Positions 1-6,648 of a stretch of 13,592 nt of DNA are shown here, in pieces. The stretch is taken from contig MU602891.1 of the NCBI GenBank assembly GCA_025201865.1, positions 7,525 to 21,116 of the forward strand, given 5' to 3'. The number at the start of each line of letters is the position of its first letter. Position 1 is the stretch's first letter. The stretch comes from Ramicandelaber brevisporus (lineage: Eukaryota > Kickxellomycota > Ramicandelaberales > Ramicandelaberaceae). The translations under genes and the position numbers were made by a program. Below the pieces are notes generated by a model. That model did no database searches. It saw nothing but the letters and a program-made list of their open reading frames with translations, and was not told the origin of the DNA.

Positions 1-8
1 ACAGAAAG

Positions 9-653
9 ATGACTTGTGAGCACGGAGTGTATGATCCTCGCCTGTGTTGGCGCTGCCCTTCGTACCTGTATGCTCAAGAAAAGCATCAGGAAACCAACTG
101 GTGCGATTGCGGGTGCACAATAGAAGCTCGTAACAAGCTCATCGACCTGCGCAAGCTCGCAGTCCTCGAAACGACCACCGATCAGCAGATTACCTCTCTT
201 TTGACTGAGGCCAGTCATCTCGTCAGCACGACGCTCGCAAGACATGATGCCGAGCTGCCTCTGCCGCGTGCAAAACACCTGACTCTCCGCTCACCCACAG
301 TATCAGTGCCGTGCTGGTCACATTGGCCGCTCAAATGCCAATTTACGACCAAGGCAAATGAGGCTGTGCGGTTTTTGCATGCAGAAAGCAAAGAAGCTTC
401 GGATGAGCTCAAGGCAGCATTGGCATCAACCGGCCTAAAGTATCGGACAGTGGGTGGGAATCCGACTATCCAAAGAACGATTCCGGCAGTGGTTGCGGAT
501 GAGATTTTACTGCAGGATCCGTCAATGTCACCATCGGCGGGAAGACCGGGAACATATTCATCGTCATCGAGCTTTTCGACACTGTCGGCGCCGGCTGCCA
601 TGTCGTCACCAAAGGAAAGCTTGGCATCCTCGCCACAGCTTGATTCAGTGTAA
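9..653 (+). CDS. Cys-rich protein of unknown function, possibly 5'-partial
   Basis: I do not recognise this 214-residue protein. Seen: a Cys/His-rich N-terminus with C3, H5, C13, C16, C32, C34 and C36 (a CxxC pair followed by CxCxC), which could bind zinc. A helical middle (about 40-75) and a mixed region (about 85-170) follow. The tail (about 172-214) is rich in Ser, Pro and Ala and is probably disordered. The frame is still open for the two codons between the ATG and the window edge. The true start or an upstream exon may therefore lie outside, and this may be the C-terminal part of a longer protein. The stop TAA is followed about 77 bases later by an AATAAA-like signal. It converges with the small secreted peptide gene at 850-1041. 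That it is coding rests on an ordinary amino-acid mix and ORF length; function is not assignable. Confidence 0.55.
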   Translation: MTCEHGVYDPRLCWRCPSYLYAQEKHQETNWCDCGCTIEARNKLIDLRKLAVLETTTDQQITSLLTEASHLVSTTLARHDAELPLPRAKHLTLRSPTVSVPCWSHWPLKCQFTTKANEAVRFLHAESKEASDELKAALASTGLKYRTVGGNPTIQRTIPAVVADEILLQDPSMSPSAGRPGTYSSSSSFSTLSAPAAMSSPKESLASSPQLDSV

Positions 654-729
654 TTCACAACTTATCCATCAGCATTGTAATTTTGAAGAAGAAAAAAAAA
701 CAAACAATAAGCATACTGAAAAAGTGATA

Positions 730-735
730 AATAAA
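730..735 (+). terminator. Candidate poly(A) signal of the first gene
   Basis: AATAAA lies 77 bases past the stop codon at 651-653, in an A-rich stretch (691-760), as expected for a fungal 3' end. The cleavage site is not determinable by eye. Confidence 0.45.
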
Positions 736-797
736 CAGCTTAATAATGATAATGCATAAAGGTTATAGGCAAATGTGATAAACTAAAGTCGATGCAA

Positions 798-812
798 GTC
801 AGGTCAGGTCAG
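798..812. repeat. Short pentanucleotide repeat (GTCAG)n
   Basis: About three tandem copies of GTCAG lie between two convergent genes, in the presumed 3' untranslated region of the peptide gene at 850-1041. No function is suggested. Confidence 0.5.
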
Positions 813-849
813 GTTAGGAGGAGGAAACAGCGTAAATGGGGAAAAATGT

Positions 850-1041
850 TTACTCAGCAGCGGCTGGCTCAACAGCTGGAGCAAAGGCTGGAGCAGCGGC
901 TGGAACCGGTGGACGGAAGCGCTTGGCAAAGGCACCAAGACGCTTGCCGAATCTGCCCTTCTTCTTGTGTGGCTCTGGGGTGGCCACGGCGGCAACGACA
1001 AACAGAGCGCAGACAACAGCGAGAACAGAGGTGACCTTCAT
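850..1041 (-). CDS. Small secreted cationic peptide precursor (63 aa)
   Basis: Seen: a 63-residue protein starting at ATG 1041 with a classic signal peptide (hydrophobic core about residues 4-19, likely cleavage after AVA at 20). The mature part of about 43 residues starts TPEP. It continues into a basic block (about 25-43) with KKK, RFGKR and AFAKR, and ends in a Pro/Ala-rich tail (44-63). The mature part has nine Lys/Arg and three Glu. It has no Cys, so no disulfide fold. KR pairs at 33-34 and 40-41 fit Kex2-type processing, and the TP-EP start would suit a dipeptidyl aminopeptidase; both are inferences from known fungal precursor maturation. Likely role: secreted antimicrobial-like or signalling peptide. 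It shares its layout with the protein at 5332-5751. The compact ORF and the intact signal peptide directly at the first ATG argue for a real gene. Confidence 0.72.
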   Translation of the reverse strand: MKVTSVLAVVCALFVVAAVATPEPHKKKGRFGKRLGAFAKRFRPPVPAAAPAFAPAVEPAAAE

Positions 1042-1714
1042 TTGTTAGGGGAAATAGCAAGACGTGCGAACGAGCAAAGTGAGAGTATTGATGCAAAAAA
1101 AAGAGAAGAGGAAAACAAGAGTCGATAGACAAGTTCGATTTGCAGGCTCTTATGGGATAGTGTAAACACGTCCCAGACTTCAACAACGCATGCACATTCT
1201 CTCTCTTTCGCTAATTCTCATTCTCGTTCTTTCTCTCTGACAGGTCCGATGTGCACCCAGATGTCCCCTCATCAAATAGTTAACGCCTGTCCGGTCGCTG
1301 TCGCACAGTCAAGTCTGTGTTGATGTGCAGGGATATATTCGATTGTACAAAGCAAAGCAAAAAGCTGGGTACATTGGCAAATTAAAACTGCCGCCATCAG
1401 CCGCCACCGCGACAGCTTTGTAGTTCTCGATCGGACATAAACGCTAAACCCGAAATGTGCAATTGAATACTCAGTTTAAATAAACATATCATCAAATTAC
1501 TCTGTGAAAGCGTGGGCAGGATTCTGGAAGAGGGAATGATACATGAACAAATTGGAGAGTAAGCGAGTGAGAGAGGTTGCATCTTAAACAGCAATGTTGC
1601 TCTGTATTTACTCCCTTTCCCTTTCTCGTAATGTATATATTGCACAGCTATAGAGTGATAGCACAATATCAATCAAATGAAGATTCTAGACAAAAAAGAA
1701 AATTGGATTTAGAT
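1042..1714. other. Intergenic: upstream region of the 63-aa peptide gene and 3' region of the crystallin-like gene
   Basis: No convincing gene. On the minus strand this holds the promoter side of 850-1041 and the 3' untranslated side of 1715-2059. A pyrimidine-rich stretch (about 1198-1240, plus strand) and an AT-rich stretch (about 1600-1720) are visible. Short open frames here have no recognisable motif and a composition typical of noncoding sequence. Confidence 0.5.
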
Positions 1715-2059
1715 TTAAGTACGGCAGACGCGCACAGACGAGATGCCGCTCTTCAGCTTGTTGGTTGAAAAGTCAATGGGGAAGTTGGTAAACTTCAATG
1801 GCCAGGTCGGGTTCTCACCTTTGCAGTTTGCATCAGGGAAGAAGCCGATGGCACCGTTGTTCTCGTTATCCCAGCGGGCTGAGAGAGCCTTGTCGTTAAA
1901 CTTCTTGACGTTGACGCAGGTGCAAAAACCAGGCTCAACGCTGTAGTCAAAGGTTTTGGAGTCGCCAGTGAAAACTTTGCCGCTGTACAGAGTGAACTGA
2001 GCGGCAGAGGCAGCAGAGACTAAAGCGGCGGCAACGGTGGCAAAAACAGCAAGCTTCAT
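1715..2059 (-). CDS. Secreted four-cysteine beta/gamma-crystallin-like protein (114 aa)
   Basis: The start is set at ATG 2059, because the frame upstream is a low-complexity Ser/Leu/Phe translation of a purine-repeat leader while a signal peptide begins exactly at this Met. Seen: signal peptide 1 to about 20 (KLAVFATVAAALVSAASA), then a mature domain of about 94 residues with C46, C48, C79 and C112, enough for two disulfides. Two crystallin-like signatures are visible: an N-terminal FTLYSG strand, and FNDKALSARW followed by GAIGFFPDANCKG, like the 'sN-D-k-aSSl ... lyedpNfkG' pattern of beta/gamma-crystallin Greek-key motifs. A final GISSVRVC strand follows. Small secreted proteins of this kind are known in fungi and microbes, some stress-related or antimicrobial; the role here is unknown. 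The fold assignment is inference from motif spacing. Confidence 0.75.
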   Translation of the reverse strand: MKLAVFATVAAALVSAASAAQFTLYSGKVFTGDSKTFDYSVEPGFCTCVNVKKFNDKALSARWDNENNGAIGFFPDANCKGENPTWPLKFTNFPIDFSTNKLKSGISSVRVCRT

Positions 2060-2078
2060 TCTTAACACGATAGCACAG

Positions 2079-2137
2079 GAAGAGAAGAGAAGAGAAGAGA
2101 AGAGAAGAGAAGAGAAGAAAGGAGAAGAGAAGAGAAA
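2079..2137. repeat. Pentanucleotide (AGAAG)n tract in the 5' leader of the crystallin-like gene
   Basis: Tandem AGAAG units, clean to about 2119 and then imperfect, begin about 20 bases upstream of ATG 2059. In the minus-strand transcript this is a CU-only leader or core-promoter tract. Such pyrimidine tracts are common near fungal transcription starts; length polymorphism could tune expression. Confidence 0.8.
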
Positions 2138-2498
2138 AGTATGGGGGAGGACGAAAGGCGAAGGTTCAAGTTGCAAAGGAAAGAAAGAGAGAGGTGGAGA
2201 ATGATATATGGGCATCATGGCATAAATAGTCCGCTCATTTTAATTCCATTTATTCCGGGCACAAATGGCGCGGGTTATCATCTTTCGGAGATGATGGTAT
2301 CTCTCTCTCTCTCTCCTTCGAATCTATATTCCATCTTCCCCACGCCAAAACTTGGGAACCTCCGTATCGGCCAGGCATACGGAAATAGCGACCAATCACT
2401 GGGAAATATAGGCAGCACGTTGATAATTACATCATATGTCATACCTGATTACTTAGAAATCCCAAAAGCTAAAAGAAGCCAAAATAGGAGAAAGCGAA
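2138..2498. other. Intergenic: 3' side of the F-box gene and promoter side of the crystallin-like gene
   Basis: No gene seen. On the minus strand a TTTATT complement (AATAAA read 2254-2249) lies about 245 bases past the F-box stop and may be its poly(A) signal. A short CT microsatellite is at about 2299-2315. Confidence 0.4.
2204..2209 (-). promoter_or_regulatory. Possible TATA-like element for the crystallin-like gene
   Basis: ATATAT lies 145 bases upstream of ATG 2059, just beyond the pyrimidine-rich leader. The position suits a fungal TATA element, but such AT hexamers are frequent by chance. Confidence 0.25.
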
Positions 2499-4058
2499 CT
2501 AATCAGTTCTAACCACCTTAAGATGCGGGAAGCGTTCAGCAATGATGCCCTGGTTTAGTTTGAACCAGTCAGCACAAAGTTGAACCTTTTCTAAATTCTC
2601 AAATGCAGCAAGAAAATCTAACAAGTTGCCACCATTTTTCCATGTGCCCATGTAAACTCCAATTATCCGCACATTTGATGGAGATTCTTTTGCCATTTCC
2701 AGAGCATACTCATTTACGCCTTTACGCAATGTCCAACTGCTCAGTTGAATTTCATGCAATTTTGGACACGCGCAGAAAATGAAACGTATAACCTCAGTAC
2801 TCCATGTAAAATAATGGAAGTCAATACGATATAGCCGACTCATTTCCACAAGCGGTAATGAAAATTTAGACACGGGATGTATACCAGGTCTCAAACCACA
2901 AGTGCGTAAACAAAGTGTTTGAAGGAATTTAAGCTTTGGCATAAGCACGGCCATGTTAAAACCTTTATAATTACCTTCAAAACTAACATGGCAGACATTT
3001 GGAAGAGCTGAACCAATCGCCTCCCAATCATTATTCGCTGTATTACTTAACATATGAAACCAGTAAACACTAGTCCAGGGCCGAGTAAAAATAGCACCAA
3101 CAGCGCGCTCAGAAAGCCCACACCGGTAGTAACTGTGTAAAGATAAATCTAGATATCGTACTGACGGGAAACGGTCTCCAGCCAGTGCGAGATTACTACT
3201 TGTTGCATGTCCAGCACAGCAGAGGTCCAGCGCTAGTCTCGTTAACAGCAGAAATGTTACGGATGGCATACTGAATATAGTGTGTAATGTACGACCAGCA
3301 CAATATTCATTCAGGTTTCTCACCATTGATGTTTCTAGCCCAACCAATATCGGCGCAAACGTTATGAGCTCGTTTGGCTGTGGCAATACTATTTTGCTGA
3401 TCAGGTCTATTTGGATTCTACTCAAATCATTTATGCTAATAATAAAATCATGCAGCTTTTCAACTGATAGCATCTTCGACCGTGTACGAAACTTGATGGT
3501 TTTGATGTGACCACTTAGACTTTTGTCGTTAATCCAACCAAGTAATTTCGTGACGGGCACTCTGTCCATATTATGGAGCTCTATCGATACTACATAGACA
3601 TTACGCAACAGATCGAGCTGCCGTGGAGTAAATAGATATACGTGCGAACTCTGGCACATTGTGATATACATGATATTTGGTGTAAGAGCAACCAACGATG
3701 ACATATTAATATAGGTGTCATCAATGTCAAAGCTACGAACCAGATGACCATATCGTCCAAGTGCTTCATTTGTAACTTCAGCTCTGTTTCGTTTGTTATC
3801 AAAGAAGAGAGGACGAATGTCTTTAAGCCAATGACAGCTAAGATGGAACCAGACTTTTCGCGAGAATACGCTGTGAAGCATGTGGTTGACGGTGAGAACG
3901 TTGACTGCATCTCGACGATTGAGCTTTGTTGCAATATACTCGAGCAGTTCCACAGGGAGATCAAGGAGTGAGATCAGGGTCTCGAACGAGTCAACTTTGC
4001 TCTTACTGCCGATCAGCTGGTAAGGCTCATTGCCAAGTGGTCGCGCTTGGATCATCAT
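2499..4058 (-). CDS. F-box protein with leucine-rich C-terminal region (519 aa)
   Basis: The start is set at ATG 4058 (a second Met follows directly); the open frame upstream to about 4139 lacks an ATG and is a CAAA-repeat leader. Seen: an F-box at about residues 31-73 with the hallmark LLDLPVELLEYIATKLNRRD and a conserved trailing segment to FSRKVWFHL. About 400 residues follow with recurring Leu-rich strands (such as VRYLDLSL and LQTLCLRTCGL) that look like degenerate leucine-rich repeats. Family knowledge: the F-box binds Skp1 in an SCF ubiquitin ligase and the repeats pick the substrate; the substrate here is unknown. The gene is visibly AT-rich compared with its neighbours (hand counts of two sample lines give 20/60 and 24/60 GC; a sample of the ammonium transporter gives 41/60). 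This fits a fast-evolving expanded family. No intron is evident. Confidence 0.82.
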   Translation of the reverse strand: MMIQARPLGNEPYQLIGSKSKVDSFETLISLLDLPVELLEYIATKLNRRDAVNVLTVNHMLHSVFSRKVWFHLSCHWLKDIRPLFFDNKRNRAEVTNEALGRYGHLVRSFDIDDTYINMSSLVALTPNIMYITMCQSSHVYLFTPRQLDLLRNVYVVSIELHNMDRVPVTKLLGWINDKSLSGHIKTIKFRTRSKMLSVEKLHDFIISINDLSRIQIDLISKIVLPQPNELITFAPILVGLETSMVRNLNEYCAGRTLHTIFSMPSVTFLLLTRLALDLCCAGHATSSNLALAGDRFPSVRYLDLSLHSYYRCGLSERAVGAIFTRPWTSVYWFHMLSNTANNDWEAIGSALPNVCHVSFEGNYKGFNMAVLMPKLKFLQTLCLRTCGLRPGIHPVSKFSLPLVEMSRLYRIDFHYFTWSTEVIRFIFCACPKLHEIQLSSWTLRKGVNEYALEMAKESPSNVRIIGVYMGTWKNGGNLLDFLAAFENLEKVQLCADWFKLNQGIIAERFPHLKVVRTD

Positions 4059-4080
4059 TCTCTTGCTTTGATCGATAAAG

Positions 4081-4109
4081 GGTTTTGTTTGTTTGTTTGT
4101 TTTGTTTGT
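4081..4109. repeat. (CAAA)n-type leader of the F-box gene
   Basis: Plus-strand GTTT repeats (CAAA in the transcript) lie 23-51 bases upstream of ATG 4058, followed by a run of A on the plus strand. CAA-rich leaders are unstructured and typical of well-translated fungal mRNAs. Confidence 0.6.
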
Positions 4110-4242
4110 AAAAAAAAATGAATCAGAAAATATCAACAAGAGTAGTCACTCTCCTCGTTCTCTCCCCTCCGTTTCAGCACACATAACACCGTCAGTGCGT
4201 TAGTTGACATTTCCATGGCTCATGGCTCACGCTCCTAGACAC

Positions 4243-4248
4243 TATATA
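4243..4248 (-). promoter_or_regulatory. Possible TATA box of the F-box gene
   Basis: A palindromic TATATA about 185-190 bases upstream of ATG 4058 is at a plausible distance for a fungal TATA element. There is no further support. Confidence 0.3.
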
Positions 4249-4406
4249 CACCAAATAACTGGGATTCAAACGCAAACAAATCAACGAGTGAGCACAGGTA
4301 AAATCCTGCAATTTACACTTTCGAAAGTATTAGAGAGTAACACTTTACACTACAGATTACGCAACCGGACAATGGTCATGGTTAGATATCCTCTCCCGAG
4401 TGGAGG

Positions 4407-4553
4407 CTAATACTCTCCAGGCTGAAAGGTCCATATGCTGACACAGCCAACTATTGTATGGCAGTCCTTGCACTTGTAGTACACTTCTTCCGTGTCCCAA
4501 TAAACGGGCCGTCGAATCGTGCAGGAAACGCATATTCCAGCTAGACATTGCAT
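4407..4553 (-). CDS. Candidate 48-aa zinc-ribbon microprotein, or last exon of a spliced gene
   Basis: Seen: from ATG 4553 to TAG, 48 residues with two CxxC pairs, C8/C11 (CVSC) and C28/C31 (CKDC), 16 residues apart, plus C3 and C37. The spacing is that of a small zinc ribbon. Tyr, Trp and Val between the knuckles (VYWDTEEVYYK) look like ribbon beta-strands. The composition differs sharply from the low-complexity Phe/Leu/Ser frame immediately upstream, which is noncoding-looking pyrimidine-rich leader. The ATG context is ACCATCGATG. An alternative is a terminal exon: an acceptor-like TAG lies just inside (about 4542), but I found no upstream exon in a compatible phase. The family is not recognised. 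Confidence 0.45.
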   Translation of the reverse strand: MQCLAGICVSCTIRRPVYWDTEEVYYKCKDCHTIVGCVSIWTFQPGEY

Positions 4554-5331
4554 CGATGGTAGTGAGAAAGGGAAGAAGATTATGGTGGGGGTAAGCACAA
4601 GGTGCGAGAAGAGAAGAGGGAAGAACAAGAACAAGAACAAGAAGAAGAAAAATAGTGCGATATAGTGATGGCTCGAGGGGTGTGCACGATTAGTGTATTC
4701 GAACTGAACGCCGCCAAAGACGTACGTATTCGATCGAGAGTGAAAAAGAAAAACAATAACAACAACAAGAATAAGAACAGTAACAATAACAAGAAGAAAA
4801 AACAATAATAGAGTGAGAGACACCTGGCTCTTTTGTCCATAAATGAATGGCTGTTGTTGTGATCTACCATGCAGGATGACGATCCAAGGCTTGCGTCAGG
4901 TTCACGTGGCCAGTAAGTTCACTCCTCTGTCCTCCCAATTAAGGAAAATTATTAATTTCGAGTGCGATGTATGACCTATGCGTTAATCTGCGGCACATCC
5001 AACTGATTCATAGAATCAAGGAGCATGCCAGCTCACATAGCCAAACTTGGACTGATCAGTGCCACATATGAATGGGAAAATACGCGGACACAGAATAAAA
5101 ACACTGGACCTAATAGCTATCTTTTAATAGCCTTGTCCCCTCATACGTTTTCTAGGTAGATGTCGAGTGAAATGAAATTGAAAACAGATTTGACCAAATG
5201 CAGAGGAATGAGTAGTGCGATGAAGCATGCATGCGAAATAAAATGAAATGCAGAGTAGAAAAGAAGGATGCAGAAAGAAAGAAAAAAGCCATGCAATAAA
5301 TAGTGGTGAAGGTGAGTGAATTAATGCTAGT
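4554..5331. other. Intergenic or unresolved region, mostly low complexity
   Basis: Apart from simple repeats, nothing is firmly supported. A donor-like GTAAGT at 4913 on the plus strand follows a 14-codon open stretch from ATG 4869, but no compatible second exon was found. AATAAA-type strings at about 5094 and 5295 could end transcripts on the plus strand, with no gene assigned to them. The segment 5124-5331 is probably 3' untranslated sequence of the gene at 5332-5751. Confidence 0.4.
4621..4650. repeat. (AAGAAC)n / AAG-rich simple repeat
   Basis: About three to four tandem AAGAAC units grade into AAG repeats, upstream of the zinc-ribbon ORF on the minus strand (a U/C-rich leader if transcribed). 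A second A-rich AAC/AAT/AAG tract occupies about 4741-4808. Confidence 0.7.
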
Positions 5332-5751
5332 TTACTCCTGGCTGGGCTGCTGGCTGGCGACAGCTGTACCAATGGCACGGCCAGCGCGGCTAATGCGGCT
5401 CATGAATCCGCCGCGCTGACCAGCCTGTGCTTTGATGCGCTGGCCAATTTTGCTGAACGCGCCACGAATACGCTGACCAAAGTTACCAGCACCACCAGCG
5501 GCGCGAGCATTACGAGCAAATTTTCCGATACGGCCCATCACGCCGCGACCACCACGGCCGCCGCCTCCGAGAGTGCGACCACGAAGAGCGCCGCCAGCGC
5601 GGAATCCACCGACCTTGGCACGGCCGCCGCCGCCACCACCGCCAGCACGTCTACCAACTCCACCGCCGCCACGGCCCTTTGGCACTGGAGTGGCAAAGGT
5701 TGATGCGAAGAAGAGAGCGAAAATGAGGGCAAGGAGGAACGTGAGCTTCAT
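5332..5751 (-). CDS. Secreted Gly/Arg-rich, highly cationic peptide precursor (139 aa)
   Basis: Seen: signal peptide 1 to about 20 (core LLALIFALFF, likely cleavage after TFA), then a mature protein starting TPVP. Residues 25-70 are Gly with scattered Arg and Lys (RGG-like). Residues 71-130 read as amphipathic basic segments, each carrying an RI pair followed by basic and aromatic residues: RIGKFARNARAAG, FGQRIRGAFSKIG, QRIKAQAG, and FMSRISRAGRAIG. The mature part has 24 Lys/Arg and a single acidic residue, the last Glu. There is no Cys. Gly-rich cationic secreted peptides with amphipathic helices are typical of membrane-active antimicrobial peptides (attacin/cecropin-like in style, not homology); this role is inference. 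The ATG at 5751 is immediately followed by a clean signal sequence. A Gly-codon bias could inflate an open frame, but the intact secretion signal and lack of stops favour a real gene. Confidence 0.75.
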   Translation of the reverse strand: MKLTFLLALIFALFFASTFATPVPKGRGGGGVGRRAGGGGGGGRAKVGGFRAGGALRGRTLGGGGRGGRGVMGRIGKFARNARAAGGAGNFGQRIRGAFSKIGQRIKAQAGQRGGFMSRISRAGRAIGTAVASQQPSQE

Positions 5752-5780
5752 TGTTTTTGGAGAGGTTGAGTACGATACAG

Positions 5781-5843
5781 TTGTGATGTAGCTGTGATGC
5801 AGAGTGGTGCAGTTGTGATGCAGTATGATGCAGAGTGGTGCAG
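5781..5843. repeat. Two-copy 31-32 bp tandem repeat upstream of the Gly/Arg-rich peptide gene
   Basis: Copy 1 is 5781-5812 and copy 2 is 5813-5843. Both end in the identical 18-mer TGATGCAGAGTGGTGCAG and differ by one deletion and a few substitutions in their first half. They sit 30-92 bases upstream of ATG 5751, in the 5' leader or core promoter, so repeat number could affect expression. Confidence 0.75.
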
Positions 5844-6646
5844 AATAAAGTCTGTGTTGTCAAGTGCTGTTGCGTGTCAAGGGCAGAAAGGCAGCTTGAA
5901 CGAGGAAGAACGCTCAAATTCTCGGAGCTCTTATGTCATGGCGGATGCCCCCCCTCTCCGCACAGATTTGCATTGGCGTCCGAGTTTGTTTGCTTTTCTG
6001 TCGGCGTGTCCGATTGTGACCCAAGGCAGTCCGTACAAGTTTTTTTGCCTGAGAGTAGCGCTAACATCAGGAGCACATTAATTGTTGGGGGAAGGGTGCA
6101 TAGCCAGCCAATAGCTGTTGTTCATTATCGTGTACCCGATTGTTCGATGGATATGTGAGTGGCCCGGAGCTACAAAGAGGAGCTGCAAGGTGTAAAAATA
6201 ACAATGACAACAGGGAAATGTAGGTGGCGACTATGTGCAAGACTGCGAGTACAATCGTCACAATGATCGAGACTGAGAGTACAGTGTTCGCAGCTCCTCT
6301 CAATCGAAGGATGATGAACCCGCGCGCGCGTACACTTGAATGATTATGCACTTTACAACTGCCAGAGACACACACAAGTGAATGTCGAAATGGAGGGGGT
6401 CAGGATTTCGATCAAACGAAGATCGAATGGGTGCACAAAGCTCTCCTCTCCTCTCCTCTTCTAAACAGCCAAGGTTTACTAATGCCGAAGGACAAATGTC
6501 ATTTGTGACTTGGGTTTGTTTTTATTTTTTGAAAAGAACACAACAGAAAGCAAGAAGAAAGAGAGCATGTGGTTTAAAGAGCACGACAAAAGAGAGTCAC
6601 AGCGCAATGCAACTTTTGTTTTTTTTTACTTGTACTTGTACTTGTA
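5844..6646. other. Intergenic: promoter side of the peptide gene, 3' side of the ammonium transporter
   Basis: No supported gene. A minus-strand open frame at 6067-6375 contains a hydrophobic stretch but has no other coding sign. A (CTCTC)n repeat is at 6441-6460. On the minus strand AATAAA (read 6526-6521) lies about 121 bases past the transporter stop and is its likely poly(A) signal. Confidence 0.45.
6521..6526 (-). terminator. Likely poly(A) signal of the ammonium transporter gene
   Basis: AATAAA in the minus-strand transcript, about 121 bases downstream of the stop at 6647-6649, in a T-rich plus-strand context. Confidence 0.45.
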
Positions 6647-6648
6647 CT
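6628..6648. repeat. (TTGTAC)n hexamer abutting the transporter stop codon
   Basis: About three and a half hexamer copies run into the TAG stop (6647-6649). In the transcript, the codons after TAG read as three Tyr-Lys pairs and then TAA, so any readthrough would add only six residues. Confidence 0.75.

Noticed and set aside
1397-1672. Minus-strand 91-residue frame between the two secreted-protein genes
   Set aside because: No motif, no signal peptide, and composition expected of AT-rich intergenic DNA.
4258-4300. tRNA B-box-like string (GTTTGAATCCC on the minus strand)
   Set aside because: No matching A box or cloverleaf stems at the right distance.
4580-4870. Minus-strand Leu/Phe/Ser-rich frames that look like membrane proteins
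   Set aside because: They are translations of AAG/AAC simple repeats (TTC/TTG/CTT on the other strand).
4869-5159. Plus-strand two-exon gene with donor GTAAGT at 4913 and acceptor CATAG near 5013
   Set aside because: The first exon (14 codons) and the downstream open frame are in incompatible phases; with this junction the frame stops within about 20 codons, and the branch-like CTGAT is too close to the acceptor.
6067-6375. Minus-strand 102-residue frame with a hydrophobic stretch
   Set aside because: Only one Ile/Leu/Val-rich segment, no signal or motif, and surrounding low-complexity sequence; hydrophobic stretches are expected from T-rich noncoding DNA.
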